A DNA stretch of 64,000 nucleotides from Nitrospira sp. (GTDB lineage: Bacteria; Nitrospirota; Nitrospiria; Nitrospirales; Nitrospiraceae), in assembly GCA_018242665.1 (NCBI GenBank), contig JAFEBL010000010.1, forward strand, positions 62,001 through 126,000, written 5' to 3'. Positions within the stretch are counted from its first letter, which is position 1, and every line of letters begins with the position of its first letter. Position numbers and translations under genes: made by a program. Positions 8,201 through 16,359 of the stretch are shown here, in pieces. The notes under the pieces are model-generated. The model worked only from the letters and a program-made list of their open reading frames with translations, ran no database searches and was not told where the DNA came from.

Positions 8201-9085
8201 ATGACCATTGATGACATCACCACCATCGGCGTCGTCGGCGCAGGGCAAATGGGACGCGGCATCACCCAGGTGTTGGCGACTGCGGGCTGGAAGGTTCTGC
8301 TCGTCGATGTGACGGAAGAGGCGCTCGAGGACGCGACCAAGAAAATCTGGCAGGGCGTCACGAAGGCGGTGGAAAAAGGGGCGCTGCGAGGCGATCAGGC
8401 CGGATCGGCCATGGCCATCATCCATCCGATACGGCACATGCAACGGCTGCGGGAGGCGCAGGTCGTGATCGAAGCGATCCCCGAAGACCCGGTCATGAAA
8501 CGGGCACTCTTCGCGCAATTGGGACAGATCTGCGAGCCCTCGACCCTGTTGGCGAGCAATACCTCCTCAATTTCCATTGCAAGCCTCGGCATGGCTTCCG
8601 GCCGGCCCGACCGCGTCGTCGGCATCCATTTCATGAACCCCGTGCCGGTGATGCGATTGGTGGAAGTCGTCCGCGCCATCGGCACGTCGGAACAGACGAT
8701 GCGGCTGGCGCTCGCACTCGTGCAACGCGCAGGGAAAACCGCCGTCGTCTGCAAGGATTTCCCCGGCTTCATCGTCAATCGGGTGCTCATACCCATGATC
8801 AACGAAGCCATTTTTGCGCTGGAAGACGGCGTGGCGACGGCGGACGCCATCGACCTGGCGATGGTGGAAGGGACCAACCATCCCGTCGGTCCCCTGGCGC
8901 TGGCAGACCGGATCGGCCTGGATACCGTCCTCGCCATCTGCGAAGTGCTGCATCAGGACCTGGGGGATCCGAAATTCCGCCCCTGCCCGCTGTTGCGGAA
9001 ATATGTGGAAGCCGGCTGGTTGGGCAGGAAAAGCGGGCAGGGATTTTATCAGTACGGAGATCAGCCGGCGATGCATCTGACCTGA
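8201..9085 (+). CDS. 3-hydroxyacyl-CoA (3-hydroxybutyryl-CoA) dehydrogenase
   Basis: NAD(P)-dependent 3-hydroxyacyl-CoA dehydrogenase of 294 aa. The Rossmann motif VVGAGQMGRG is at residues 11-20. Further hallmarks are LASNTSSISI, GIHFMNPVPVM and KDFPGFIVNRVL. Size and single-domain build fit the short 3-hydroxybutyryl-CoA dehydrogenase type (Hbd/PaaH), not the multifunctional FadB. The reading frame extends far upstream into the thiolase, but the ATG at 8201 gives the normal family length. It lies 37 bp after the thiolase, a logical operon pair. Confidence 0.88.
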   Translation: MTIDDITTIGVVGAGQMGRGITQVLATAGWKVLLVDVTEEALEDATKKIWQGVTKAVEKGALRGDQAGSAMAIIHPIRHMQRLREAQVVIEAIPEDPVMKRALFAQLGQICEPSTLLASNTSSISIASLGMASGRPDRVVGIHFMNPVPVMRLVEVVRAIGTSEQTMRLALALVQRAGKTAVVCKDFPGFIVNRVLIPMINEAIFALEDGVATADAIDLAMVEGTNHPVGPLALADRIGLDTVLAICEVLHQDLGDPKFRPCPLLRKYVEAGWLGRKSGQGFYQYGDQPAMHLT

Positions 9086-9116
9086 CGTTTCCGTTCCGTG
9101 ATTGGAGGAACGCGTC

Positions 9117-10712
9117 ATGAGTGAGCGGACATCTCGATTCAAGTCCCTCTCCGGCCTCTCGATTGAACCGGTCTACCAGCCGGAGCATCTCAAAGATTGG
9201 AGTGCTGAACAGGATCTCGGCCTCCCTGGCGAATTTCCCTACACCCGTGGGATTCATCCCACCATGTACCGCAGCCGACTCTGGACCATGCGGCAATTCG
9301 CCGGGTTCGGTTCGGCGGACGACACCAACCAACGCTTTCAGTACTTACTCCATCACGGCCAAACCGGACTGAGCGTGGCCTTCGACTTGCCGACACTCAT
9401 GGGACTCGACTCGGATGATCCACGGGCGCAGGGCGAAGTGGGTCATTGCGGCGTAGCGATTTCTTCCCTCGCCGACATGGAGCGACTGTTCGACGGCATC
9501 CCGCTCGATCAGGTCACCACCTCGATGACCATCAACGGGCCGGCCATCGTGTTGTTCGCCATGTATCTCGCAGTGGCGCAGAAACGCGGCATCCCATGCT
9601 CGCAGCTCGGCGGCACCCTCCAAAATGACATCCTGAAAGAATACATCGCACAAAAAGAGTGGCTCTTTCCGCCGGAGCCCCACATGGCCTTGATTGTCGA
9701 CACGATCGCCTATTGCGCGGCTCATGTCCCGAAGTGGCATCCGATCAGCATCAGCGGGTATCACATTCGGGAAGCCGGTTCAACGGCCATTCAAGAATTG
9801 GCCTTTACCCTGTACGACGGGCTGACCTATGTCGACGCCGCAGTGAACGCGGGGCTCGATGTGGACGCATTCGCGCCGCAATTGTCGTTCTTCTTCAACG
9901 TCCACAACGACTTCTTCGAAGAGATCGCCAAGTTCCGTGCTGCTCGACGGCTGTGGGCGCGTGAAATGAAACGGCGCTATCACCCGAAAAATCCGCGTGC
10001 GCTGCAGCTCCGTTGCCATGCGCAGACCGCAGGATGCTCCCTCACCGCCCAACAGCCGATGAACAACGTCGTGCGGACCTCCCTCCAAGCATTAGCCGCG
10101 GTATTGGGCGGCACGCAATCGCTTCACACGAATTCGATGGATGAAACCCTGGCACTGCCGACAGAAGAAGCCGTGAAACTCGCCTTGAGAACCCAACAGG
10201 TCATTGCCGCCGAGAGCGAGACCGTGAATACCGTCGATCCCTTGGGCGGATCGTACTTTGTCGAGTCGTTGACGAATCGTCTGGAGGAAGGGGCGCAGGA
10301 CTATTTTCGACGGCTCGACGGCATGGGCGGCATGATTCGGGCGATTGAACGCGGGTTCCCACAGCGCGAGATTCTTGAAGCCTCCCAGCGGTATCAGCGA
10401 GAGCTCGAGCGGGGCGAGCGAAGTCTGATCGGCGTCACTGATCATGTGGAGAAGATAGAGCGGCCGATTCCGATCTTACGGATCGGGCCGGAAGTGGAAC
10501 AGGAGCAGGTCGCGCGACTGTCCGATCTGCGCAAATCGCGCGACCCCTTCCGAATGGCCGGCGCATTGGAGGAGGTACAGGAAACGGCAGCCTGTCATCA
10601 GAATCTCCTCCCCTCTCTCATCGAGGCCGTACTGGCGAAAGCGACGTTGGGAGAGATCTGCAGCGCCTTGCGCGAGGTCTACGGAACGTATCGCGAACCG
10701 GTGGTGTTGTGA
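9117..10712 (+). CDS. icmA: B12-dependent acyl-CoA mutase large subunit, predicted isobutyryl-CoA mutase
   Basis: Adenosylcobalamin-dependent acyl-CoA mutase catalytic subunit of 531 aa, a TIM barrel without its own B12 domain. Start ATG follows GGAGGAA by six bases. Two specificity positions known from methylmalonyl-CoA mutase (Tyr89 and Arg207 in the Propionibacterium enzyme) can be located by their distance from the conserved His of SGYH (His216 here): 155 residues before it is Phe61 (MRQFAGFG) and 37 before it is Gln179 (IAQKEWLF). Phe plus Gln is the isobutyryl-CoA mutase pair; Tyr/Arg would mean methylmalonyl-CoA mutase and Ile/Gln 2-hydroxyisobutyryl-CoA mutase. The B12 subunit is the second gene downstream. 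Presence of a methylcitrate cycle for propionyl-CoA agrees with this. Confidence 0.82.
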   Translation: MSERTSRFKSLSGLSIEPVYQPEHLKDWSAEQDLGLPGEFPYTRGIHPTMYRSRLWTMRQFAGFGSADDTNQRFQYLLHHGQTGLSVAFDLPTLMGLDSDDPRAQGEVGHCGVAISSLADMERLFDGIPLDQVTTSMTINGPAIVLFAMYLAVAQKRGIPCSQLGGTLQNDILKEYIAQKEWLFPPEPHMALIVDTIAYCAAHVPKWHPISISGYHIREAGSTAIQELAFTLYDGLTYVDAAVNAGLDVDAFAPQLSFFFNVHNDFFEEIAKFRAARRLWAREMKRRYHPKNPRALQLRCHAQTAGCSLTAQQPMNNVVRTSLQALAAVLGGTQSLHTNSMDETLALPTEEAVKLALRTQQVIAAESETVNTVDPLGGSYFVESLTNRLEEGAQDYFRRLDGMGGMIRAIERGFPQREILEASQRYQRELERGERSLIGVTDHVEKIERPIPILRIGPEVEQEQVARLSDLRKSRDPFRMAGALEEVQETAACHQNLLPSLIEAVLAKATLGEICSALREVYGTYREPVVL

Positions 10713-10860
10713 AGTGGCGTCAAGCAGGCCGCTTCCCGTGCTCGCGCAACGCGCGGCTCAGAAACCCTCGTTGGACGCACGCAGTTGGAAGCGCCCTGGT
10801 CGTCGCCACTGAGGCATGTTTTAACAGTGAGAAGCAGGATTATAAGAAGAGCTGTTGCAC

Positions 10861-11709
10861 ATGAAACTCGGGGCGTTTGATATCTATCCTGTGACAGACG
10901 GCCGGTTCCGGTTGGATGGCGGGGCCATGTTCGGTGTCGTCCCCAAAACGCTGTGGGAACGATGTTGTCCCGCTGATGATCTGAATCGCGTGGCGCTCAG
11001 CCTGACCTGCCTGCTGATCAATACCCACGGTAAACACGTGCTGGTGGATACCGGCCTGGGCGACAAGGAAGACGCCAAATTCCATTCGATCTTTGCAGTC
11101 GAGCGCACGCCGACGCTCCGCGCGTCCCTCGCCCAGCACGGCCTCAGCCAGGACGACATCCACCTGGTAGTGAATACGCATCTGCATTTCGACCATGCCG
11201 GAGGCAACACCGTCGTTGGGGACGCGCAGACCCTGAAGCCAACGTTTCCCAAAGCGGCCTATTGCGTCCAATTGGGAGAATATGAAGACGCAGCCCAGGC
11301 CAATGAACGGACGAGGGCCAGCTATCGCCACGACAACTTGATGCCCGTCTCACAAGCCAGGCAGTGGGAATTCATTCGCGGAGACACGGAACTCCTTCCC
11401 GGCATCACCGCGATCGTCACCCCCGGGCATACCCGATACCATCAAAGCGTGAAAATGGAGTCCGAGGGAAAGACCGCCTTTTTTCTCGGTGATCTCATCC
11501 CCACCGTCGCACATCTGCCCCTTCCCTACATCATGGGGTACGACCTTAACCCGGTCCGCACCCTAGACACGAAACGGTGGGTCCTGGAACAGGCCGTGGC
11601 GGAACATTGGCTGTTGATTTTTGAACACGACCCCTTGGTGCAAGCCGGCTATGTCAGGAAAACGGCCGAGGGACGGTACGTGTTGGAGGAGGTACGGCTA
11701 TGGCAGTAG
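10861..11709 (+). CDS. Metallo-beta-lactamase-fold hydrolase
   Basis: MBL-fold protein of 282 aa with the zinc motif HLHFDH at residues 107-112, an early LVDTGLGD strand-loop, PGHTRYHQ and FLGDLIPT, i.e. the ligand set of a two-metal hydrolase. The ATG at 10861 is preferred to a TTG two codons upstream. It lies between the two subunits of the mutase and overlaps the small-subunit gene by ten bases, so it is made together with them. Possible roles are a thioesterase or lactonase that handles dead-end acyl-CoA products. Substrate cannot be read from sequence. Confidence 0.8.
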   Translation: MKLGAFDIYPVTDGRFRLDGGAMFGVVPKTLWERCCPADDLNRVALSLTCLLINTHGKHVLVDTGLGDKEDAKFHSIFAVERTPTLRASLAQHGLSQDDIHLVVNTHLHFDHAGGNTVVGDAQTLKPTFPKAAYCVQLGEYEDAAQANERTRASYRHDNLMPVSQARQWEFIRGDTELLPGITAIVTPGHTRYHQSVKMESEGKTAFFLGDLIPTVAHLPLPYIMGYDLNPVRTLDTKRWVLEQAVAEHWLLIFEHDPLVQAGYVRKTAEGRYVLEEVRLWQ

Positions 11710-12107
11710 CAGCGGCCCCCCTACGGATACTGATCGGCAAAGTCGGGCTCGACGGACATGACCGGGGGGTCAAACTCGTGGCACGCGCCCTCAGGGATGC
11801 CGGTGTAGAGATTATCTATACCGGTCTTCACCAGACTCCGGAACAGGTGGTCGCCACCGCCATCCAGGAAGACGTGCAGGCCATCGGCCTCAGCATCCAT
11901 TCCGGGGCGCACAATTCCCTGTTCCCCCGGGTACTCCACCTCTTGCGTGAACAGGGAGCCGGAGACATCGTGCTGTTCGGCGGGGGGATCATCCCCGATG
12001 AGGATGTGCCGCGACTGAAGGCGGCCGGCGTGCAGATGTTGTTTCGACCGGCGACACCGATGCAGGAGATCGTGAATTTTGTGAAGGGGCTCCACGTCGA
12101 ACGGTAG
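11700..12107 (+). CDS. icmB: B12-binding small subunit of acyl-CoA mutase
   Basis: Cobalamin-binding domain of 135 aa. The DxHxxG motif is GLDGHDRG, where His20 would be the lower axial cobalt ligand; GLSIHSGAH and FGGGIIPDED complete the B12 fold. Stand-alone small subunits of this size pair with large subunits such as the icmA-type gene upstream. Here the pair is split by the MBL-fold gene. The start ATG lies within the end of that gene. Function as the mutase partner is well supported; the substrate depends on the large subunit. Confidence 0.85.
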   Translation: MAVAAAPLRILIGKVGLDGHDRGVKLVARALRDAGVEIIYTGLHQTPEQVVATAIQEDVQAIGLSIHSGAHNSLFPRVLHLLREQGAGDIVLFGGGIIPDEDVPRLKAAGVQMLFRPATPMQEIVNFVKGLHVER

Positions 12108-12119
12108 GAGCGATCAGTC

Positions 12120-13724
12120 ATGCGCGTACTGAACACCGCCGTGAATCGTGACTCGGCCGAATTCATCAGCAACCGTTCGCATTACGAACAGCTGTCGGCC
12201 GATGTGCGGAAACACCTGGCGCTCTCGCAGGCCGGTGGCCCGGCCGACGCAATCGCCCTGCACAAACAACGTGGCAAGCTGACGGCGCGCGAACGGATCA
12301 CGACCCTGCTCGACCCTGGTTCCCCCTGGCTCGAATTGAGCCCTCTCGCCGCCTTTGAGCTCTACGACAATCATGTGCCCTCCGCCGGAATCATCACGGG
12401 CATCGGGTTGGTGTCGGGACGATTCTGCGTCATCACTGCGAACGACGCCACCGTCAAAGGCGGTACCTATTTTCCCCTCACGATCAAAAAGCATCTGCGA
12501 GCGCAGGAAGTCGCGTTGGAGAACCGGCTGCCGGCGATTTACCTCGTCGACTCGGGCGGCGTCTTTCTTCCCATGCAGGCGGAGGTCTTTGCCGATAAGG
12601 AGCACTTCGGACGCATCTTCTTCAATCAGGCTCGCATGTCTGCGGCCGGCATCCCGCAGATTGCCGTCGTCATGGGCATGTGCACAGCAGGCGGCGCCTA
12701 TGTCCCGGCGATGTGCGACGAAAACATCATCGTCAAAGGCACCGGCACCATCTACTTAGCCGGACCGCCACTCGTGAAGGCGGCCACCGGCGAGGAGGTC
12801 ACCACCGAGGAGTTAGGCGGAGCCGATCTGCACACGCGCCTGTCCGGTGTCAGTGATCATTTGGCCGAGAACGACCTCGATGCGCTGGATCTCTGCCGTG
12901 CGTCGATCGCCACGTTGGGACGCCGGCCGCCGAAGGGTCGTCGGGAACCTATCGAAGAGCCGCGCTATCCGGCCGAGGATCTGTATGGAATCATTCCCCG
13001 CAATCCCCGCCAGCCATGGGAGGTCCGCGAGCTCATCGCACGGCTCGTGGATGGCAGCCGCTTCCACGAATTCAAGGCGCGATACGGTTCCACGCTGGTC
13101 TGCGGCTTCGCCCATTGGATGGGTCATCTCATCGGCATGGTCGCCAACAACGGCGTGCTGCTGCCGGAGTCGTCGCTGAAGGGCGCGCATTTCGTCCAGC
13201 TCTGTTCGCAGCGCCGGATTCCCCTGCTGTTTCTCCAGAACATTACCGGCTTCATGGTCGGCAAGGAGTACGAGAGCCGAGGGATCATTAAGGACGGAGC
13301 CAAGATGGTGCAAGCGGTGGCGACGGCGGACGTGCCGAAATTCACCCTCGTCGTCGGAGCCTCGCACGGCGCCGGTAATTACGCCATGTGCGGCCGCGCC
13401 TACGGACCCCGGTTTCTCTTTACCTGGCCCAACGCGAGAATTTCAGTGATGGGCGCACAACAGGCGGCCCAAGTCCTCGTCACGGTGAAGCAACAACAGC
13501 GGGCACGCGACAGCGCTCCCCTCTCCGATGACGAACGGCGGCGGATCACCGACTCCACGGTGCGACAATTTGAACAGGAAGGCAGCCCCTCCTTCAGCAG
13601 CGCCCACCTGTGGGACGACGGCATTCTTGATCCCATAGAGACACGCACGGTGCTGGGAATGTGCCTCGACATCGCGACCGCGATGCCGAGCAAAGACAGT
13701 CGGCCTCCGGTGTTTCGTATGTAG
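12120..13724 (+). CDS. mccB: Acyl-CoA carboxylase carboxyltransferase subunit, probably 3-methylcrotonyl-CoA carboxylase beta
   Basis: Biotin-dependent carboxyltransferase of 534 aa with two crotonase-like halves. Segments such as GGAYVPAMCDE, GTIYLAGPPLVKAATGEE and ELGGADLH match methylcrotonyl-CoA carboxylase beta better than propionyl- or acetyl-CoA carboxylase. It would carboxylate 3-methylcrotonyl-CoA in leucine breakdown. The next two genes are the following steps (hydratase, HMG-CoA lyase), which supports the call. No biotin carboxylase/biotin carrier alpha subunit is nearby, so the partner must be encoded elsewhere. Confidence 0.85.
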   Translation: MRVLNTAVNRDSAEFISNRSHYEQLSADVRKHLALSQAGGPADAIALHKQRGKLTARERITTLLDPGSPWLELSPLAAFELYDNHVPSAGIITGIGLVSGRFCVITANDATVKGGTYFPLTIKKHLRAQEVALENRLPAIYLVDSGGVFLPMQAEVFADKEHFGRIFFNQARMSAAGIPQIAVVMGMCTAGGAYVPAMCDENIIVKGTGTIYLAGPPLVKAATGEEVTTEELGGADLHTRLSGVSDHLAENDLDALDLCRASIATLGRRPPKGRREPIEEPRYPAEDLYGIIPRNPRQPWEVRELIARLVDGSRFHEFKARYGSTLVCGFAHWMGHLIGMVANNGVLLPESSLKGAHFVQLCSQRRIPLLFLQNITGFMVGKEYESRGIIKDGAKMVQAVATADVPKFTLVVGASHGAGNYAMCGRAYGPRFLFTWPNARISVMGAQQAAQVLVTVKQQQRARDSAPLSDDERRRITDSTVRQFEQEGSPSFSSAHLWDDGILDPIETRTVLGMCLDIATAMPSKDSRPPVFRM

Positions 13725-13750
13725 CGTAGCCCGCGATTCGAGAGGACGGT

Positions 13751-14599
13751 ATGCGTCGATTCACAACCCTCATGGTTGAATCCCATGACGACATCGCCAG
13801 GCTCACGCTCAACCGTCCACAGCGGCGCAATGCCTTCGATCACGTGATGGTGGCTGAACTCCGACAAGCATTTGAGATGCTGGAGCAGGAGCCGACGGTA
13901 AGAGGCATCGTGTTGGCCGCGGCGGGGCCCGTCTTCTGCGCCGGAGTCGATCTGCATTGGATGCAGGCAGAATCGCCCGTCTCCGAAAGCCGCGCCAGGG
14001 ATGATGCGAAACAGCTGACCCACATGCTGCGTACGGTCGATGACTGTCCATGCCCGGTCATCGCCAGAGTCCAGGGCTCGGCCTTCGGGGGCGGACTCGG
14101 CCTGATGGCAGCCAGCGATGTCGTGGTGTCAGTCGACGATGCCACCTTCGCCCTGAGCGAAACAAAACTCGGATTGGTCCCGGCGGTGATCGCACCACTT
14201 CTGCTACGGAAAGCCGGCACCTCGTTTCTTCGGCGCTATGGCTTGACCGGCGAGATGTTCGACGCATCGACGGCGCAGCGGTTTCTCCTGGTGCATGACA
14301 TCGTTCCAGAGCACCGGCTTGACGACCGGATCGCCGAATTGACGGGGGCACTGAGGCAACTGGCTCCTCAAGCAGTCAGAGACAGCAAAGCCCTCTTTCG
14401 CCGGATGTCGTCACTGTCCGAACAGGACTGCTGGTCACTCGGCGTGGAAGCCAACGCGCGCGCCCGTCGTGGGCCGGAAGCCGCGGAGGGATTCTCAGCA
14501 TTCATGGACAAGCGATTACCGTCATGGGCTCGCGTCCCAGATCCGCACATCGAAGAGGAGGCGACTCCGTTGAAGCATGACTCCCTCCGGCACACATGA
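13751..14599 (+). CDS. Enoyl-CoA hydratase, probably methylglutaconyl-CoA hydratase
   Basis: Crotonase-fold protein of 282 aa. The oxyanion-hole loop (VFCAGVDLHWM), the QGSAFGGGLGLMAASDVVV segment and SETKLGLVPAVIAP agree with methylglutaconyl-CoA hydratases of leucine catabolism. It would hydrate 3-methylglutaconyl-CoA to HMG-CoA between the carboxylase upstream and the lyase downstream. It overlaps the lyase gene by 23 bp. A short charged tail after the normal end of the fold (about 20 residues) covers that overlap. It may also serve crotonyl-CoA in the butyryl-CoA route, since no other hydratase is in the cluster. Confidence 0.83.
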   Translation: MRRFTTLMVESHDDIARLTLNRPQRRNAFDHVMVAELRQAFEMLEQEPTVRGIVLAAAGPVFCAGVDLHWMQAESPVSESRARDDAKQLTHMLRTVDDCPCPVIARVQGSAFGGGLGLMAASDVVVSVDDATFALSETKLGLVPAVIAPLLLRKAGTSFLRRYGLTGEMFDASTAQRFLLVHDIVPEHRLDDRIAELTGALRQLAPQAVRDSKALFRRMSSLSEQDCWSLGVEANARARRGPEAAEGFSAFMDKRLPSWARVPDPHIEEEATPLKHDSLRHT

Positions 14600-15524
14600 C
14601 CTTCGGCGACCGGCCGTCCGTATCATCGAGGTCGCTCCACGAGACGGCTTGCAGCACGAATCTGTCTTCCTGCCGACAGCGAGGAAGATCGCGCTGATCA
14701 ATGCCCTCTCGCGGACCGGCGTGGCGGAAATCGAAGCCGGCTCGTTTGTCTCCCCCACCGCTATTCCCCAGCTGGCGGATGCGGACGAAGTCTTCCGGAG
14801 CATCGAGCGCATTCCCGGGGTCACCTATTCGGCGCTGGTGCCCAACGAGCGAGGCCTCGAGCGGGCACGGGCCGCAGCGGTCACAAAGATTGCGTTGTTC
14901 ACAGCCGCCTCGGAGACGTTCACCCGCCACAATATCAAGGCCACGATCCACGAATCACTTATGCGGTTCAGGCCCATTGTCAGGGCAGCCGAACGTGACG
15001 GCATGCTGGTCCGGGCCTACATCTCCACGATTGCCTTCTGCCCGTATGAAGGGCCTATCGCGCCGGCGCGCGTACTGGAGGTCATGACGCAGCTGCTCGA
15101 ACTTGGCGTGAAGGAACTGTCGCTGGGCGAAACCGTCGGCAAGGCTGCTCCCGCTGATCTCCGGCGATTGTTGGACACCGTGATTCCCCACGTCGGCCCG
15201 GCCCGATTGTCGCTGCATTGTCATGACACCTATGGCATGGGAATCGCGAATGTGCTGACAGCCTGGGAGGAGTATGGCCTGACCGCGTTCGATTGTTCAG
15301 CGGGAGGCCTGGGCGGCTGCCCCTATGCGCCAGGCGCCTCGGGCAATGTGGCGACGGAAGATGTGGTCTTTGCCCTGAAAGCGTCCGGTGCGGTGGTGCC
15401 TGTCGATGAGCGGATAGTCTCGGCTTGTGCGCAACAGTTTGCGGAGGCCTTGCGGCATCCGCTCCATTCCAGGCTGTCGCAGGTGCTGCGCCGTTCCGAA
15501 CCAGAGGCGGCAATGCAGGTGTGA
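14577..15524 (+). CDS. Hydroxymethylglutaryl-CoA lyase
   Basis: HMG-CoA lyase of 315 aa, a TIM-barrel metal enzyme splitting HMG-CoA into acetyl-CoA and acetoacetate. The N-terminal EVAPRDGLQHE carries the catalytic Arg-Asp, SLGETVGKAAP is the strand-6 region, LHCHDTYGMG holds metal-binding histidines, and GGLGGCPYAPGASGN is the lyase signature with its mobile-loop cysteine. Starts inside the hydratase gene, indicating coupled translation. It closes the leucine branch. Confidence 0.9.
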   Translation: MTPSGTHDLRRPAVRIIEVAPRDGLQHESVFLPTARKIALINALSRTGVAEIEAGSFVSPTAIPQLADADEVFRSIERIPGVTYSALVPNERGLERARAAAVTKIALFTAASETFTRHNIKATIHESLMRFRPIVRAAERDGMLVRAYISTIAFCPYEGPIAPARVLEVMTQLLELGVKELSLGETVGKAAPADLRRLLDTVIPHVGPARLSLHCHDTYGMGIANVLTAWEEYGLTAFDCSAGGLGGCPYAPGASGNVATEDVVFALKASGAVVPVDERIVSACAQQFAEALRHPLHSRLSQVLRRSEPEAAMQV

Positions 15525-15555
15525 TGTGAACCACGCATGTCTGAATCGCTCTGCC

Positions 15556-16347
15556 ATGCAGCGTGAAGCCGAGACCCTGGCGGCGCAGGTGACACAAGGC
15601 ACCGTTCGGGCCATCGCCCGCGTGATCTCGCTCATCGAAAACCGGGACCCCGTCGGAACCGCAGTCCTGGCGCGCCTGACGCCTTCTCTCTGCCAGAGCG
15701 CGCTCATCGGCATCACGGGATACCCCGGCACCGGAAAGAGCACGTTGATCGATCAACTCATCAGCGCGTACCGGCGGCTCGGACAGAAGGTCGCCGTGTT
15801 GGCGGTCGATATCAGCAGTCCGGTCACCGGTGGTGCGGTGCTTGGCGATCGCATCAGAATGCAACAGCATGCCGATGATGCGATGGTCTTCATCCGGAGT
15901 ATGGCGACACGCGGGCACCAAGGCGGGCTTGCGCGCGCGACTGGTGAAGCGCTGCAGGTGCTGCAGGCCGCGGCCTATGATGTCATCCTCATCGAAACCG
16001 TCGGCGTTGGGCAGAACGAACTGGAAATCGTGCAGGTCGCCCCCATCGTGATCGCCGTGGTGGCGCCCGGGCTCGGCGACGAAATCCAAGCCATGAAGGC
16101 CGGCTTACTGGAGATCGCGGATATCGTGGTGATGAACAAAGCCGATCATGACGGGGCCGACCATACTCTGCGGGATCTGCGCGAACACTGTCGAACGGTG
16201 CTCAGCACGGTCGCGCACACAGGCGACGGCATATCAGACCTGATCGCCGCTATCGCCGAGTATCAGCGGCGCCGGGACCTCCAGGGCCCCAGTGGGAGAA
16301 AAGCTGACGCCCCTCTCGTCTCTCGAGGAGGCTCGAGCCCGAACTAG
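15556..16347 (+). CDS. MeaB/ArgK-like G-protein chaperone of B12 mutase, short form
   Basis: G3E-type P-loop GTPase of about 263 aa related to MeaB, which guards and loads cobalamin into acyl-CoA mutases. Walker A is GYPGTGKST, followed by VLAVDISSPVTGGAVLGDR, the ETVGVGQ switch and NKAD for guanine. MeaB proteins are usually 310-330 aa; here the C-terminal arm used for dimerisation is missing and the segment before HTGDGISDL is also shortened. A GTG at 15526, just after the lyase stop, is a possible earlier start (273 aa). Its presence supports a B12 mutase role for the icmA/icmB pair. Confidence 0.82.
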   Translation: MQREAETLAAQVTQGTVRAIARVISLIENRDPVGTAVLARLTPSLCQSALIGITGYPGTGKSTLIDQLISAYRRLGQKVAVLAVDISSPVTGGAVLGDRIRMQQHADDAMVFIRSMATRGHQGGLARATGEALQVLQAAAYDVILIETVGVGQNELEIVQVAPIVIAVVAPGLGDEIQAMKAGLLEIADIVVMNKADHDGADHTLRDLREHCRTVLSTVAHTGDGISDLIAAIAEYQRRRDLQGPSGRKADAPLVSRGGSSPN

Positions 16348-16359
16348 GAGATCGCGCGT

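Noticed and set aside
9117-10712. Methylmalonyl-CoA mutase as the name of the large mutase subunit
   Set aside because: Specificity positions are Phe and Gln, not Tyr and Arg, and propionyl-CoA is served by the methylcitrate genes in the same operon.
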